Part shown: positions 28,546 to 37,702 of the stretch, in pieces
How positions within the stretch are numbered: the stretch's first letter is position 1
Layout of the letters: every line of letters starts with the position of its first letter
NCBI GenBank assembly: GCA_903854725.1
Contig: CAINWZ010000143.1
Location: forward strand, 1-43,035
Direction of reading: 5' to 3'
Length of the DNA: 43,035 bases
Origin: an uncultured Bacteroidota bacterium
GTDB lineage: Bacteria > Bacteroidota > Bacteroidia > Chitinophagales > Chitinophagaceae
Notes under the pieces: model-generated
What the model was told of the DNA's origin: nothing
Database searches by the model: none
What the model saw: the letters and a program-made list of their open reading frames with translations, nothing else
Translations under genes and position numbers: made by a program

Positions 28546-28575
28546 AAAATCCCTCTAAGTATTTAGAGGGATTTT
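28546..28575. terminator. Intrinsic terminator downstream of aconitase (minus direction)
   Basis: AAAATCCCTCTAAGTATTTAGAGGGATTTT stem-loop with A-rich left flank (T-tail on the minus strand). Confidence 0.85.
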
Positions 28576-28600
28576 AAATTTCATTAAAGCCTAATAATTA

Positions 28601-30868
28601 CTAGCTTGCCACTTGCTTTCTGATAATATTCAAAGCGCCACCAGCTTTAAACCATTCAATTTGTTGTTGGTTATAAGTATGGTTGGCTTTAATCGTATCA
28701 ACACTGCCGTCTTTGTGTGTTAATACCAATGTTAAAGGTTCGCCTGCTGTAAATTGAGTTAATCCAGTAACATCTATGGTATCATCTTCTAAGATTTTAT
28801 CATAGTCTGCTTTATTTGCAAAAGTTAAAGCTAACATACCTTGTTTCTTCAAGTTGGTTTCATGAATACGTGCAAATGATTTTGTCAATACAACACGAAC
28901 GCCTAAATGTCTTGGCTCCATGGCAGCGTGCTCTCTTGAACTTCCTTCTCCATAGTTTTCATCACCCACTACAATAGTGCCAACACCTGCTGCTTTATAA
29001 GCTCTTTGTGTATTAGGTACTGTATCGTAATTGCCATTGAGTTGACTCTTTACATTGTCTGTTTTTTCATTGAAGAAATTAACGGCACCAATTAATAAGT
29101 TATTAGAAATATTATCTAAATGACCTCTAAACTTTAACCAAGGACCTGCCATAGAAATATGATCGGTCGTACATTTTCCTTTTGCTTTGATTAATAATTT
29201 CAAAGATTTTAAATCAGTTCCTTCCCATGCACTAAATGGGTCTAATAATTGTAAACGTTTAGAACTAGGGTCCACTAATATGTTCACATTAGAGCCATCT
29301 GCAGCAGGCGCTTGAAATCCTGCGTCTTCTACTGCAAAACCTTTTAAGGGCAATTCATCACCAGTAGGAGGGTCTAATTTTACTTGCTCTCCTTTATTAT
29401 TTGTAAGTGTATCTGTTAATGGATTGAAATTTAAATCACCCGCAATAGCTAATGCTGTTACTAATTCTGGAGATCCAACAAATGCAAATGTATTTGGATT
29501 ACCATCTGCACGTTTTGCAAAGTTTCTATTGAAAGAATGTACAATCGTATTTTTTTCTTTTTTCTCTGCACCTACTCTTTCCCACATTCCAATACAAGGG
29601 CCACAAGCATTGGCAAATACTTTCGCACCAATTTGGCTAAACACCTCTAAAAAACCATCTCTTTCAATAGTATATCTTACTTGTTCAGAACCTGGCGTAA
29701 TCATGTATTCTGCCTTAGTAGTTAATCCTTTCTCTGCTACTTGTTTTGCTAAACTTACGGCACGGCTAATATCTTCATAAGAAGAATTGGTACAGCTACC
29801 AATTAAACCTACTTCAATTTTAGTAGGCCAGCCATTTGCTGCTGCAGCTTCTTTCATTTTAGAAATAGGTGTAGCTAAATCTGGTGTGAAAGGCCCGTTT
29901 AAATGTGGCTCTAAAGTTGTTAAATCAATTTCGATTACTTGATCAAAATATTTTTCTGGGTTTGCATATACTTCAGGATCTGCTGTTAAATGTGCAGCTA
30001 CACCATCTGCTAAACTTGCTACATCGGCGCGTCCAGTAGATTGCAAATAACGACTCATACTTGCATCGTAACCAAAGGTTGAAGTGGTTGCACCAATTTC
30101 TGCACCCATATTACAAATAGTTCCTTTACCTGTACAACTCATGCTTGTTGCACCTTCTCCGAAATATTCTACAATGGCACCAGTACCACCTTTTACCGTT
30201 AAAATACCAGCCACTTTTAAAATCACATCTTTAGGAGCGGTCCATCCACTTAACTTACCTGTTAATTTAATACCTATTAATTTAGGCCATTTTAATTCCC
30301 AAGGTAAGCCTGCCATTACATCGCAAGCATCTGCACCACCCACACCAATTGCGATCATACCTAATCCACCTGCATTTACTGTATGAGAATCGGTACCAAT
30401 CATTAATCCACCAGGGAAAGCATAATTTTCTAAAACAACTTGGTGAATGATTCCTGCACCTGGCTTCCAGAAACCTAAACCATATTTATTCGATACAGAA
30501 GCTAAGAAATCATATACTTCTTTACTTTCACTAGTGGCTACTTGTAAATCTTGTTTAGCTTCTACTTTTGCAGATATTAAATGGTCGCAATGCACTGTAC
30601 TGGGTACAGCTACTTTAGGACGACCCGCTTGCATAAATTGTAATAATGCCATTTGAGCAGTAGCATCTTGCATAGCAACTCTATCTGGCCCAAAGTCTAC
30701 ATAAGAACCTCCTCTTTCGAAGTTTTCAAGCTTTTGATCACTGTGTAAATGAGAGAATAATATTTTCTCAGATAAGGTTAAAGGACGATCTAATAATTTT
30801 CGAGCCGCTTCTACTTTGGCAGGCATTGCAGCATACAATTTTTTGATCATTTCGATATCAAAAGCCAT
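28601..30868 (-). CDS. Aconitate hydratase
   Basis: [96 protein letters not shown]. Start [10 protein letters not shown] at 30868. Confidence 0.95.
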   Translation of the reverse strand: MAFDIEMIKKLYAAMPAKVEAARKLLDRPLTLSEKILFSHLHSDQKLENFERGGSYVDFGPDRVAMQDATAQMALLQFMQAGRPKVAVPSTVHCDHLISAKVEAKQDLQVATSESKEVYDFLASVSNKYGLGFWKPGAGIIHQVVLENYAFPGGLMIGTDSHTVNAGGLGMIAIGVGGADACDVMAGLPWELKWPKLIGIKLTGKLSGWTAPKDVILKVAGILTVKGGTGAIVEYFGEGATSMSCTGKGTICNMGAEIGATTSTFGYDASMSRYLQSTGRADVASLADGVAAHLTADPEVYANPEKYFDQVIEIDLTTLEPHLNGPFTPDLATPISKMKEAAAANGWPTKIEVGLIGSCTNSSYEDISRAVSLAKQVAEKGLTTKAEYMITPGSEQVRYTIERDGFLEVFSQIGAKVFANACGPCIGMWERVGAEKKEKNTIVHSFNRNFAKRADGNPNTFAFVGSPELVTALAIAGDLNFNPLTDTLTNNKGEQVKLDPPTGDELPLKGFAVEDAGFQAPAADGSNVNILVDPSSKRLQLLDPFSAWEGTDLKSLKLLIKAKGKCTTDHISMAGPWLKFRGHLDNISNNLLIGAVNFFNEKTDNVKSQLNGNYDTVPNTQRAYKAAGVGTIVVGDENYGEGSSREHAAMEPRHLGVRVVLTKSFARIHETNLKKQGMLALTFANKADYDKILEDDTIDVTGLTQFTAGEPLTLVLTHKDGSVDTIKANHTYNQQQIEWFKAGGALNIIRKQVAS

Positions 30869-30991
30869 GGTACTTAGTTTTGTTGTTAAAATTGGGGCAA
30901 AGGTAAGCCAAAATTGATCCCGGTTGAAGCAAAAAATACACTTTATGTCCACTTTTTTTTATAGATTGCAGGTAGTTTATAAGCCATATCT

Positions 30992-31213
30992 ATGCAAAAA
31001 ATGAAGGATTTTTTTGAATTACATGCTTTTGGGGTTTGTACCGCCATTGGAGAAAGATTAGGCATTGCTACCACCAAAATAAGAATGTGGTTTATCTATA
31101 TTTCATTTTTAACCTTTGGCTCGCCAGTTATTGTATATATGATATTGGCATTTTGGAGAAGTATTAGAAAATACATTCTCTTGGGAAAGAGAAATCCCAT
31201 GAAATATTTTTAG
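30992..31213 (+). CDS. PspC-domain small membrane protein
   Basis: 73 aa; GVCTAIGERLGIATTKIRMWFIYISFLTFGSPVIVYMILAFW. Confidence 0.75.
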   Translation: MQKMKDFFELHAFGVCTAIGERLGIATTKIRMWFIYISFLTFGSPVIVYMILAFWRSIRKYILLGKRNPMKYF

Positions 31214-31214
31214 G

Positions 31215-32039
31215 CTAAATAACAGCCTTTCTAAGTCTTACTAATTTTTCTAACAAAGGAGCTAATTTGTCTAAGGGTAACATATTGGCACCATCGCTTT
31301 TTGCCATGGCAGGATTCGGATGTGTTTCTATAAATAAACCATGAGCCCCAGTGGCAATAGCCGCTTTAGCAATGGTTTCTATAAGTTGTGGGTTGCCGCC
31401 CGTAATACCACTTGTTTGATTTGGTTGTTGAAGTGAATGCGTGCAATCCATTATAACAGGTACACCATTTTCTGCCATTGCAGGAATGTTTCGATAATCA
31501 ACTACTAAATCTTGGTAACCATATGTATTTCCTCTTTCGGTAAGCATTACTTTCTCATTGCCTGCTAACTTTATTTTATCTACTGCAAATTTCATAGAAG
31601 CACCACTTAAGAATTGACCTTTTTTTACATTTACAATTTTACCCGTTTCGGCAGCGGCTATTAATAAATCGGTTTGACGACATAAAAATGCAGGTATTTG
31701 TAAAATGTCAATATACTTCGCTGCAATAGCAGCTTCTTCATGAGCATGTATATCGGAGGTAGTGGGTACTTTATAAGTGGCCCCTACTTTTTTAATTAGT
31801 TCCATCCCTGTATCATCACCAATGCCTGTAAAAGAGCTTGCGCTTGTACGATTTGCTTTTCTATAACTTGCTTTAAAAATATAAGGGATCCCTAAATTTT
31901 TACAAAGGGTACTTACTTTATCTCCAATTTCCATGACCAATTCTTCATTTTCTACTACACAAGGCCCTGCAATTAAGAAAAATTGTTGAGCGTCATATTT
32001 TTGATCTTTAAATAAGTCTTGTAAAAATGGGGACATCAT
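31215..32039 (-). CDS. kdsA: 3-deoxy-8-phosphooctulonate (KDO-8-P) synthase
   Basis: 274 aa; FFLIAGPCVVENEELVMEI, IFKASYRKANRTSASSFTGIGDD, VPTTSDIHAHEEA, LQIPAFLCRQTDLLIAAAETGKIVNVKKGQF. Confidence 0.93.
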   Translation of the reverse strand: MMSPFLQDLFKDQKYDAQQFFLIAGPCVVENEELVMEIGDKVSTLCKNLGIPYIFKASYRKANRTSASSFTGIGDDTGMELIKKVGATYKVPTTSDIHAHEEAAIAAKYIDILQIPAFLCRQTDLLIAAAETGKIVNVKKGQFLSGASMKFAVDKIKLAGNEKVMLTERGNTYGYQDLVVDYRNIPAMAENGVPVIMDCTHSLQQPNQTSGITGGNPQLIETIAKAAIATGAHGLFIETHPNPAMAKSDGANMLPLDKLAPLLEKLVRLRKAVI

Positions 32040-32136
32040 TTGGTATGGTTTTGAGCTAGCAAAGCTAGTTTATTATTTTTTGAGAATAGGTTGAACTCTT
32101 TTTACTGTTAAAACTATGAGGATACTATTTAATTAG

Positions 32137-32895
32137 TTAAAATCTTAAACCAATGCCAATACCTAAACCTCTTAGTCCTGCCCATGGTCCTTCTGTATCA
32201 GTTACTGCGCCATTCGGACCTACCACCGATTTAAGTGTAAAAGGATTGGCTTTTGTATTGTCTAAAATTCTTTGTAATTCAACTTGTGCTGGCTTAGGAA
32301 AACTTCCAGGAGCTACAAAATTTAACTTTCCAGTGGAAGTTCCATAATGCCCACCAATTAATGATAAGTCAATGACTAACTTGGTTAATATTTGAAATTG
32401 CATTCCAATATGTGCGCCATAGCTTTGCGTTCTAATAGTACCGTCTAATTTTGCATTAATTGGAACGGGAGGTAAAGTAACAGTTGGAGAAGGCTTATCT
32501 GGGGTATAAGTATAATTAATAGGGATTGATAAATCGTAATTGCCATAACGTACGTAGGGGGCAATATAAAAACCTGACATTTTTGACAAGCCTAAATAAA
32601 AACGACCTTCAAAAGTAAGTGTGGTGTTGCCAAATTTGAAATTATCAAAGTCGATATTTGAATTACTGATTACTTTTTTTGCTAAAGCCTTTAAAGGTAA
32701 ACTAGTCAAAGGCATACTTTTGTAGTTTACAGACAATGAAATGAAGTGATTGATACTTCTTTCAAATGTTAGGTTGTAATTATTTAAGGCATCTGCAGAT
32801 AAATTGGTTTTTAAAATATTATTTCCGCCAATTAAACTTTGTGCAGAAGCGTGTATTGAAAAAGTTATCAATAATAGGGTGTAAATTTTTTTCAT
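32137..32895 (-). CDS. Predicted outer membrane beta-barrel protein, DUF3575-like
   Basis: 252 aa; signal MKKIYTLLLITFSIHASAQ; NILKTNLSADALNNYNLTFERSINHFISLSVNYK; terminal GIGLRF. Confidence 0.65.
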   Translation of the reverse strand: MKKIYTLLLITFSIHASAQSLIGGNNILKTNLSADALNNYNLTFERSINHFISLSVNYKSMPLTSLPLKALAKKVISNSNIDFDNFKFGNTTLTFEGRFYLGLSKMSGFYIAPYVRYGNYDLSIPINYTYTPDKPSPTVTLPPVPINAKLDGTIRTQSYGAHIGMQFQILTKLVIDLSLIGGHYGTSTGKLNFVAPGSFPKPAQVELQRILDNTKANPFTLKSVVGPNGAVTDTEGPWAGLRGLGIGIGLRF

Positions 32896-32900
32896 AAGTT

Positions 32901-33314
32901 TTATTTTTTTAAATACAAGTCTGAAACCGTTTTATTATCTAGTATCGCTAAGGTATTATCTCTCACTGCAGCCATTACTTTATTGATGCCGCAATTCTTT
33001 TCATTACAATCTGCACATTTCTCATAAAAGTTTAAACTGACACATGGCAATAGTGCAATAGGTCCTTCAATGACTCTGAAAATAGCAGACAGCTTTATTT
33101 TTTCTGGGGGAGTTGCAAAAAAGTAACCACCGTGTTTTCCTTTTTTACTTTGCAAAAATCCGGCTTTTCTTAGTTCTAATAAAATATTTTCCAGAAATTT
33201 TATAGGTATATTTTTTTGGGAGGCAATTTCTGCTATTAAAATAGGGTCGTCAGTATGCTTCTCTACCATATAGGAGAGTGCTTGTAATGCATATTGCGTT
33301 TTTTTTGATAGCAT
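32901..33314 (-). CDS. Rrf2-family transcriptional regulator with four-Cys motif
   Basis: 137 aa; KKTQYALQALSYMVEKH, NIPIKFLENILLELRKAGFLQSKKGKHGGYFFATPPEKIKLSAIFRVIEGP, then CVSLNFYEKCADCNEKNCG. Confidence 0.92.
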   Translation of the reverse strand: MLSKKTQYALQALSYMVEKHTDDPILIAEIASQKNIPIKFLENILLELRKAGFLQSKKGKHGGYFFATPPEKIKLSAIFRVIEGPIALLPCVSLNFYEKCADCNEKNCGINKVMAAVRDNTLAILDNKTVSDLYLKK

Positions 33315-33324
33315 AAACTCTTGA

Positions 33325-34041
33325 TTAAAGACCTAGTACGTCTTTCATAGTAAAGATACCTTTTTTTTGATTGGCAAACTCCGCAGCCAATAAGGCACCG
33401 CTTGCAAATCCTTTTCGTGTATGGGCGGTATGGGTAATTTCAATACTGTCAATAGGGGATTGATAGCTAACGGTATGTGTTCCTGGGGCTGGATCTATTC
33501 GTTCTGATGTAATTACTAAATCATTTGAATTGGCAGAAGCGGTGTTTACCCATTTGTTCTTTCTACTTATTTGGGCTAAAATTTGTTCGGCTAAACTAAT
33601 GGCAGTTCCACTAGGGGCATCTTTTTTTTCGGTATGATGTGTTTCGGTCATCGAGACATCATATTGTTCATAGGGTTCTATTAAGGCTGCTACTTGTTTA
33701 TTGATTTCAAAAAATAAGTTAACTCCAATACTATAATTACTTGCATAAATAAGACAACCTTCTTTTTGTTCACAAAGCGTCTTCACCTTCTCCCAATTTT
33801 CCAACCAACCAGTGGAGCCACTCACAACAGGTACACCCCATTCTATGCATTTTGAAATATTTTCATAAGCGCTGTGAGGGCCTGTAAATTCAATAGCTAC
33901 ATTGGCCTTTTGTACATTTTCTTTTGTAAAATCTTGCGCATTGGATGCGTCTATCTTTAGAATAATTTCATGTCCTTTTGCAAGGGCGATTTCTTCAATG
34001 GCTTTTCCCATTTTGCCATAACCTATAAGTGCAATTTTCAT
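33325..34041 (-). CDS. dapB: 4-hydroxy-tetrahydrodipicolinate reductase
   Basis: 238 aa; MKIALIGYGKMGKAIEEIA, ASNYSIGVNLFFEINKQ, ETHHTEKKDAPSGTAISLAE. Confidence 0.93.
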   Translation of the reverse strand: MKIALIGYGKMGKAIEEIALAKGHEIILKIDASNAQDFTKENVQKANVAIEFTGPHSAYENISKCIEWGVPVVSGSTGWLENWEKVKTLCEQKEGCLIYASNYSIGVNLFFEINKQVAALIEPYEQYDVSMTETHHTEKKDAPSGTAISLAEQILAQISRKNKWVNTASANSNDLVITSERIDPAPGTHTVSYQSPIDSIEITHTAHTRKGFASGALLAAEFANQKKGIFTMKDVLGL

Positions 34042-34056
34042 ACCCTTTTTTTTGAA

Positions 34057-34629
34057 TTATTTTGAATGTGTATTCTTGAAATGAAATTGTAATGATAAAC
34101 CTGTTTGTTGTTGTTGCGGTTGAATATAGGGTACCATTCTAAATGATAAATTATTATTCACATCAAACTCTTTGAGTTGACCTGATACAGTAGCATCCAC
34201 CACATTGACACCCCAAGCAATGATAAACCACATTATTGAATAGTCTCTATCTCTTCTAAAAATATTTCGATAACTCTGTAGTGATCCTAGGCTTAAATTT
34301 TGCAATTTCGCATCAATGAGCGGTAGGTCGGAGTTGTCTCCATTGCCTGCTTTGAATTTTGCTTCATAAGCAAATTTTGTTTTTCTATACATATCATCAT
34401 TGTATACGAAAGTTGCTGCTGGTATAGCTAGTACGCCATATACTAAAGGGACTTTCCAAAATTGCTTATTGTATAATTGCCCCCAACCTGGAATAATGGC
34501 AGATCTTTTGGTTGCACGACTGGGAATATGATGTAGTAAAGTGTCTGTTTTTTTGAGGTAGGCAGTATCTTGGCTCCAAGCTGTTTGCTGTAATAATAGC
34601 AGCAGTATTAAAAAGTGTAGTAGCCGCAT
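34057..34629 (-). CDS. DUF5683-like membrane protein
   Basis: 190 aa; signal peptide; RSAIIPGWGQLYNKQFWKVPLVYGVLAIPAATFVYND; position between parB and dapB. Confidence 0.7.
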   Translation of the reverse strand: MRLLHFLILLLLLQQTAWSQDTAYLKKTDTLLHHIPSRATKRSAIIPGWGQLYNKQFWKVPLVYGVLAIPAATFVYNDDMYRKTKFAYEAKFKAGNGDNSDLPLIDAKLQNLSLGSLQSYRNIFRRDRDYSIMWFIIAWGVNVVDATVSGQLKEFDVNNNLSFRMVPYIQPQQQQTGLSLQFHFKNTHSK

Positions 34630-34657
34630 CCTAAAAATATTCCTTTAAAAAATGTTA

Positions 34658-35581
34658 CTAGCTAATGCTTAATTGCATTGCTTCTAGTATTTTATTTAAA
34701 CCGTTTAAATCAGCATATTCAATAGTAATTTTTCCACTACCGTTTTTTTGGTGTTGTAGTATTACCTTGGTAGAAAGATGACTTGTTAATTTATCTTCCA
34801 ATTTTTTATATACCGGGGACAATTGATTTTTCGCAACAGCAGCTGAAGGGGTAAATGCCTTTCCTGCTTGGTTCATTTTGCGTATCAATTCTTCAGTTTG
34901 CTTTACTGTCAAACCTTTTTCGGTTATTTCTTTAAATAAGAAAAGTTGCTTTTCAATTTCCTTGCCTAATAATAATTTAGCTAAACTCACACTTAAGTTA
35001 CCATTTCTTAGGGCAGCTTGAAGAGAAGGAGGAAGCTCTAATAATCTTATATAATTAGAAACTGTGGATCTGTCTACACCCATTCTTTCCGCTACATTTT
35101 CTTGGGTATAACTAAGTTCTTCCATCATGCGTTGGTAACTCAATGCAATTTCTATTTCATTAAGGTCTACTCTTTGTAAGTTCTCTAGTAAGGCTAATTC
35201 TAATAGTTCTTTATCATTGCCTGTTCTAACATAAGCTGGTAGGTCGGTTAACCCAGCCATTTTTGCAGCGCGAAAACGACGCTCTCCTGCAATTAATTGA
35301 AATTTACCATTTGCTAATTGTGCAACAGTAATAGGTTGAATTAAATCGTGTAATTGAATGGAATTAGCCAATTCTTTCAACGCTTTTTCGTCAAAATCTT
35401 TTCTAGGGTTTTTAGGATTTATGATAATATCCGTTAAAGGCACACGATTGCTCGCTACTGCTTTTTCTATCACTGCAGTTTGTACTCTACCTGCTGGATT
35501 CTTGTATTCGGCATCTATATTTTGCAATAGAGAGCGAAGTCCTTTTCCAATGAGGTCTTTATTAGGGGTGCTCTTGCTCAT
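34658..35581 (-). CDS. parB: Chromosome partitioning protein ParB
   Basis: 307 aa; IIINPKNPRKDFDEKALKELANSIQLHDLIQPITV, GERRFRAAKMAGLTDLPAYVR, VAERMGVDRSTVSNYIRLLELPPSLQ. Confidence 0.95.
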   Translation of the reverse strand: MSKSTPNKDLIGKGLRSLLQNIDAEYKNPAGRVQTAVIEKAVASNRVPLTDIIINPKNPRKDFDEKALKELANSIQLHDLIQPITVAQLANGKFQLIAGERRFRAAKMAGLTDLPAYVRTGNDKELLELALLENLQRVDLNEIEIALSYQRMMEELSYTQENVAERMGVDRSTVSNYIRLLELPPSLQAALRNGNLSVSLAKLLLGKEIEKQLFLFKEITEKGLTVKQTEELIRKMNQAGKAFTPSAAVAKNQLSPVYKKLEDKLTSHLSTKVILQHQKNGSGKITIEYADLNGLNKILEAMQLSIS

Positions 35582-35583
35582 AA

Positions 35584-36384
35584 TTAATCTATTATACGCT
35601 CGGCATTACTCATATTAGTCATGCCATTTTTTTGTAAAATTTCTTTTGCTAGGTTTAAGTAGTTAACCGTGCCTTTGCTATCAGCATCATACAAAATAAC
35701 CGGCTTGCCAACACTTGGCGCCTCACTTAAACGAGTATTTCGGTGGATGATGGTAGAGAAAACCATTTCGTCAAAATGTTTACGTACTTCACTTACTACT
35801 TGGTTGCTTAAACGAAGTCTTCCATCATACATGGTCATTAAAATACCTTCTATTTGTAAATCAGGATTTAATCTACTTTGTACAATTTTAATAGTATTTA
35901 ATAATTTGCCTAAACCTTCTAGTGCAAAAAATTCGCATTGAACGGGAACAATCACACTGTCTGCGGCTACTAAAGCATTCACCGTAATTAAGCCAAGAGA
36001 GGGTAAACAATCTATAATGATAAAATCATATTGATCGGATATGGGGGCTATGAGTTGTTTTAAAACATTTTCTCTATTAGGTAAATTCACCAACTCAATT
36101 TCGGCACCCACTAAATCAATATGAGAAGGGATGACATCTAAATGAGGAATCTCTGATTTTAAAATAATATCTGCTAAGGGCGTTTGATTGATCATCCCAT
36201 CATATAAGCTCGTCGTTATATTGTGTAAGTCAAAGCCTACACCCGTAGTACTATTTGCTTGTGGATCAGCGTCAATTAAAAGAGTTCTATATTCTAATAC
36301 AGCCAAACTTGCCGCTATATTAATAGCGGAAGTGGTTTTGCCCACGCCTCCTTTTTGATTCGCAATTCCTATTATTCTGGCCAT
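35584..36384 (-). CDS. parA: Chromosome partitioning ATPase ParA/Soj
   Basis: [52 protein letters not shown]. Start at 36384 preferred over the ORF-track start at 36411. Confidence 0.96.
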   Translation of the reverse strand: MARIIGIANQKGGVGKTTSAINIAASLAVLEYRTLLIDADPQANSTTGVGFDLHNITTSLYDGMINQTPLADIILKSEIPHLDVIPSHIDLVGAEIELVNLPNRENVLKQLIAPISDQYDFIIIDCLPSLGLITVNALVAADSVIVPVQCEFFALEGLGKLLNTIKIVQSRLNPDLQIEGILMTMYDGRLRLSNQVVSEVRKHFDEMVFSTIIHRNTRLSEAPSVGKPVILYDADSKGTVNYLNLAKEILQKNGMTNMSNAERIID

Positions 36385-36466
36385 AAAATGGGTATCCTTA
36401 ATTTCTGCCAAAAATAAGGCATAAATGGTAACAATTTGGCCTTAATTTTGTGCTTTAAAATATACT

Positions 36467-37702
36467 ATGCGGAACCCCTTATTTATTGTATTTCTAATCA
36501 CTGTGTTGATTCTCATTGACTTTTACATCTATCATGTATTAAAGACCTTAGTCCAAGGAGCCTCCATAGGTACCAAAAACGGGATAACTATAATCTATTG
36601 GGCTTTATGCATTTTGAGCCTTAGTTCCTTTTTACTCTTTCCTTATGTGGTAAACCCGTATTTTAAACAATATCTTTTTTCTATTGGGATAGGCTGGGTG
36701 TTGACACAAATTTTTATGGTATTGTTCTTTTTAGTAGATGACTTACGAAGAGGTGCATTCTGGACAATGGGTCAAGTGGCTTCTGCGGCAGGAGCCAAAT
36801 TTTTAAATACCGAAAAAGGTATTCCAAGATCTACTTTTTTAAGTTGGCTAGGGGTAGGCCTTTCTTCAACTTTATTTTTATCGCTTTTGTATGGATTTGG
36901 AAATAAGTATAATTATAAATTGATTAAAAAGAAGGTTGCTTTAAAAGGTTTACCACTTGCCTTCAAAGGTTTTAAAATAATTCACATAAGCGATATACAT
37001 AGCGGCAGTTTGAAAGACAAAGAAGCAGTCTTAAAAGGAATTGAGTTAATCAAAAAACAAAATGCCGATCTAGTGCTGTTCACGGGCGACTTGGTAAATG
37101 ATCGTGCAACGGAGATGACAGATTGGATGTCTGTGTTTAGTCAAATCAAAGCACCTCATGGTGTTTTTAGTACTCTAGGTAATCATGATTATGGTGATTA
37201 TGTAAAATGGGAAACAGCAGCAGCTAAAAAACAAAACTTAGAGGATCTTAAAAAAGTGCACCATGATTTAGGATGGCGTTTGTTAATGAATGAAAATGTA
37301 AACATAGAAAAGCAAGGTCAGTATATTAAATTGCTGGGTATAGAAAACTGGGGTGCTAAAGCGCGTTTTCCTAAATATGGAAAAATGGATGAAGCCATGC
37401 AAGGCGTAAATAAAGAAGATGTCGTTATTTTAATGAGTCATGATCCTAGTCATTGGGAAGCAGAAGTGATTCCAAAATATACTACTGTTCAACTTACTTT
37501 ATCTGGACATACACATGGCATGCAGTTTGGTGTTGAAAATCCTTATTTTAAATGGAGTCCTGTGCAATGGGTCTATAAACAATGGGCCGGTATTTATGAC
37601 AATAAAGAACAACAATTATATGTCAATAGAGGCTTTGGATTTTTAGGATACCCAGGCAGGGTAGGTATCTTACCAGAAATTACTTTACTAGAACTAGTAT
37701 AA
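36467..37702 (+). CDS. Membrane-anchored metallophosphoesterase
   Basis: 411 aa; N-terminal TMs; IHISDIHSGSLKD, LFTGDLVNDRATE, TLGNHDYGDY, LSGHTHGMQFG. Confidence 0.92.
   Translation: MRNPLFIVFLITVLILIDFYIYHVLKTLVQGASIGTKNGITIIYWALCILSLSSFLLFPYVVNPYFKQYLFSIGIGWVLTQIFMVLFFLVDDLRRGAFWTMGQVASAAGAKFLNTEKGIPRSTFLSWLGVGLSSTLFLSLLYGFGNKYNYKLIKKKVALKGLPLAFKGFKIIHISDIHSGSLKDKEAVLKGIELIKKQNADLVLFTGDLVNDRATEMTDWMSVFSQIKAPHGVFSTLGNHDYGDYVKWETAAAKKQNLEDLKKVHHDLGWRLLMNENVNIEKQGQYIKLLGIENWGAKARFPKYGKMDEAMQGVNKEDVVILMSHDPSHWEAEVIPKYTTVQLTLSGHTHGMQFGVENPYFKWSPVQWVYKQWAGIYDNKEQQLYVNRGFGFLGYPGRVGILPEITLLELV

Noticed and set aside
29424-30656. Plus-strand ORFs antisense to aconitase
   Set aside because: Typical shadow ORFs opposite a highly conserved long gene.
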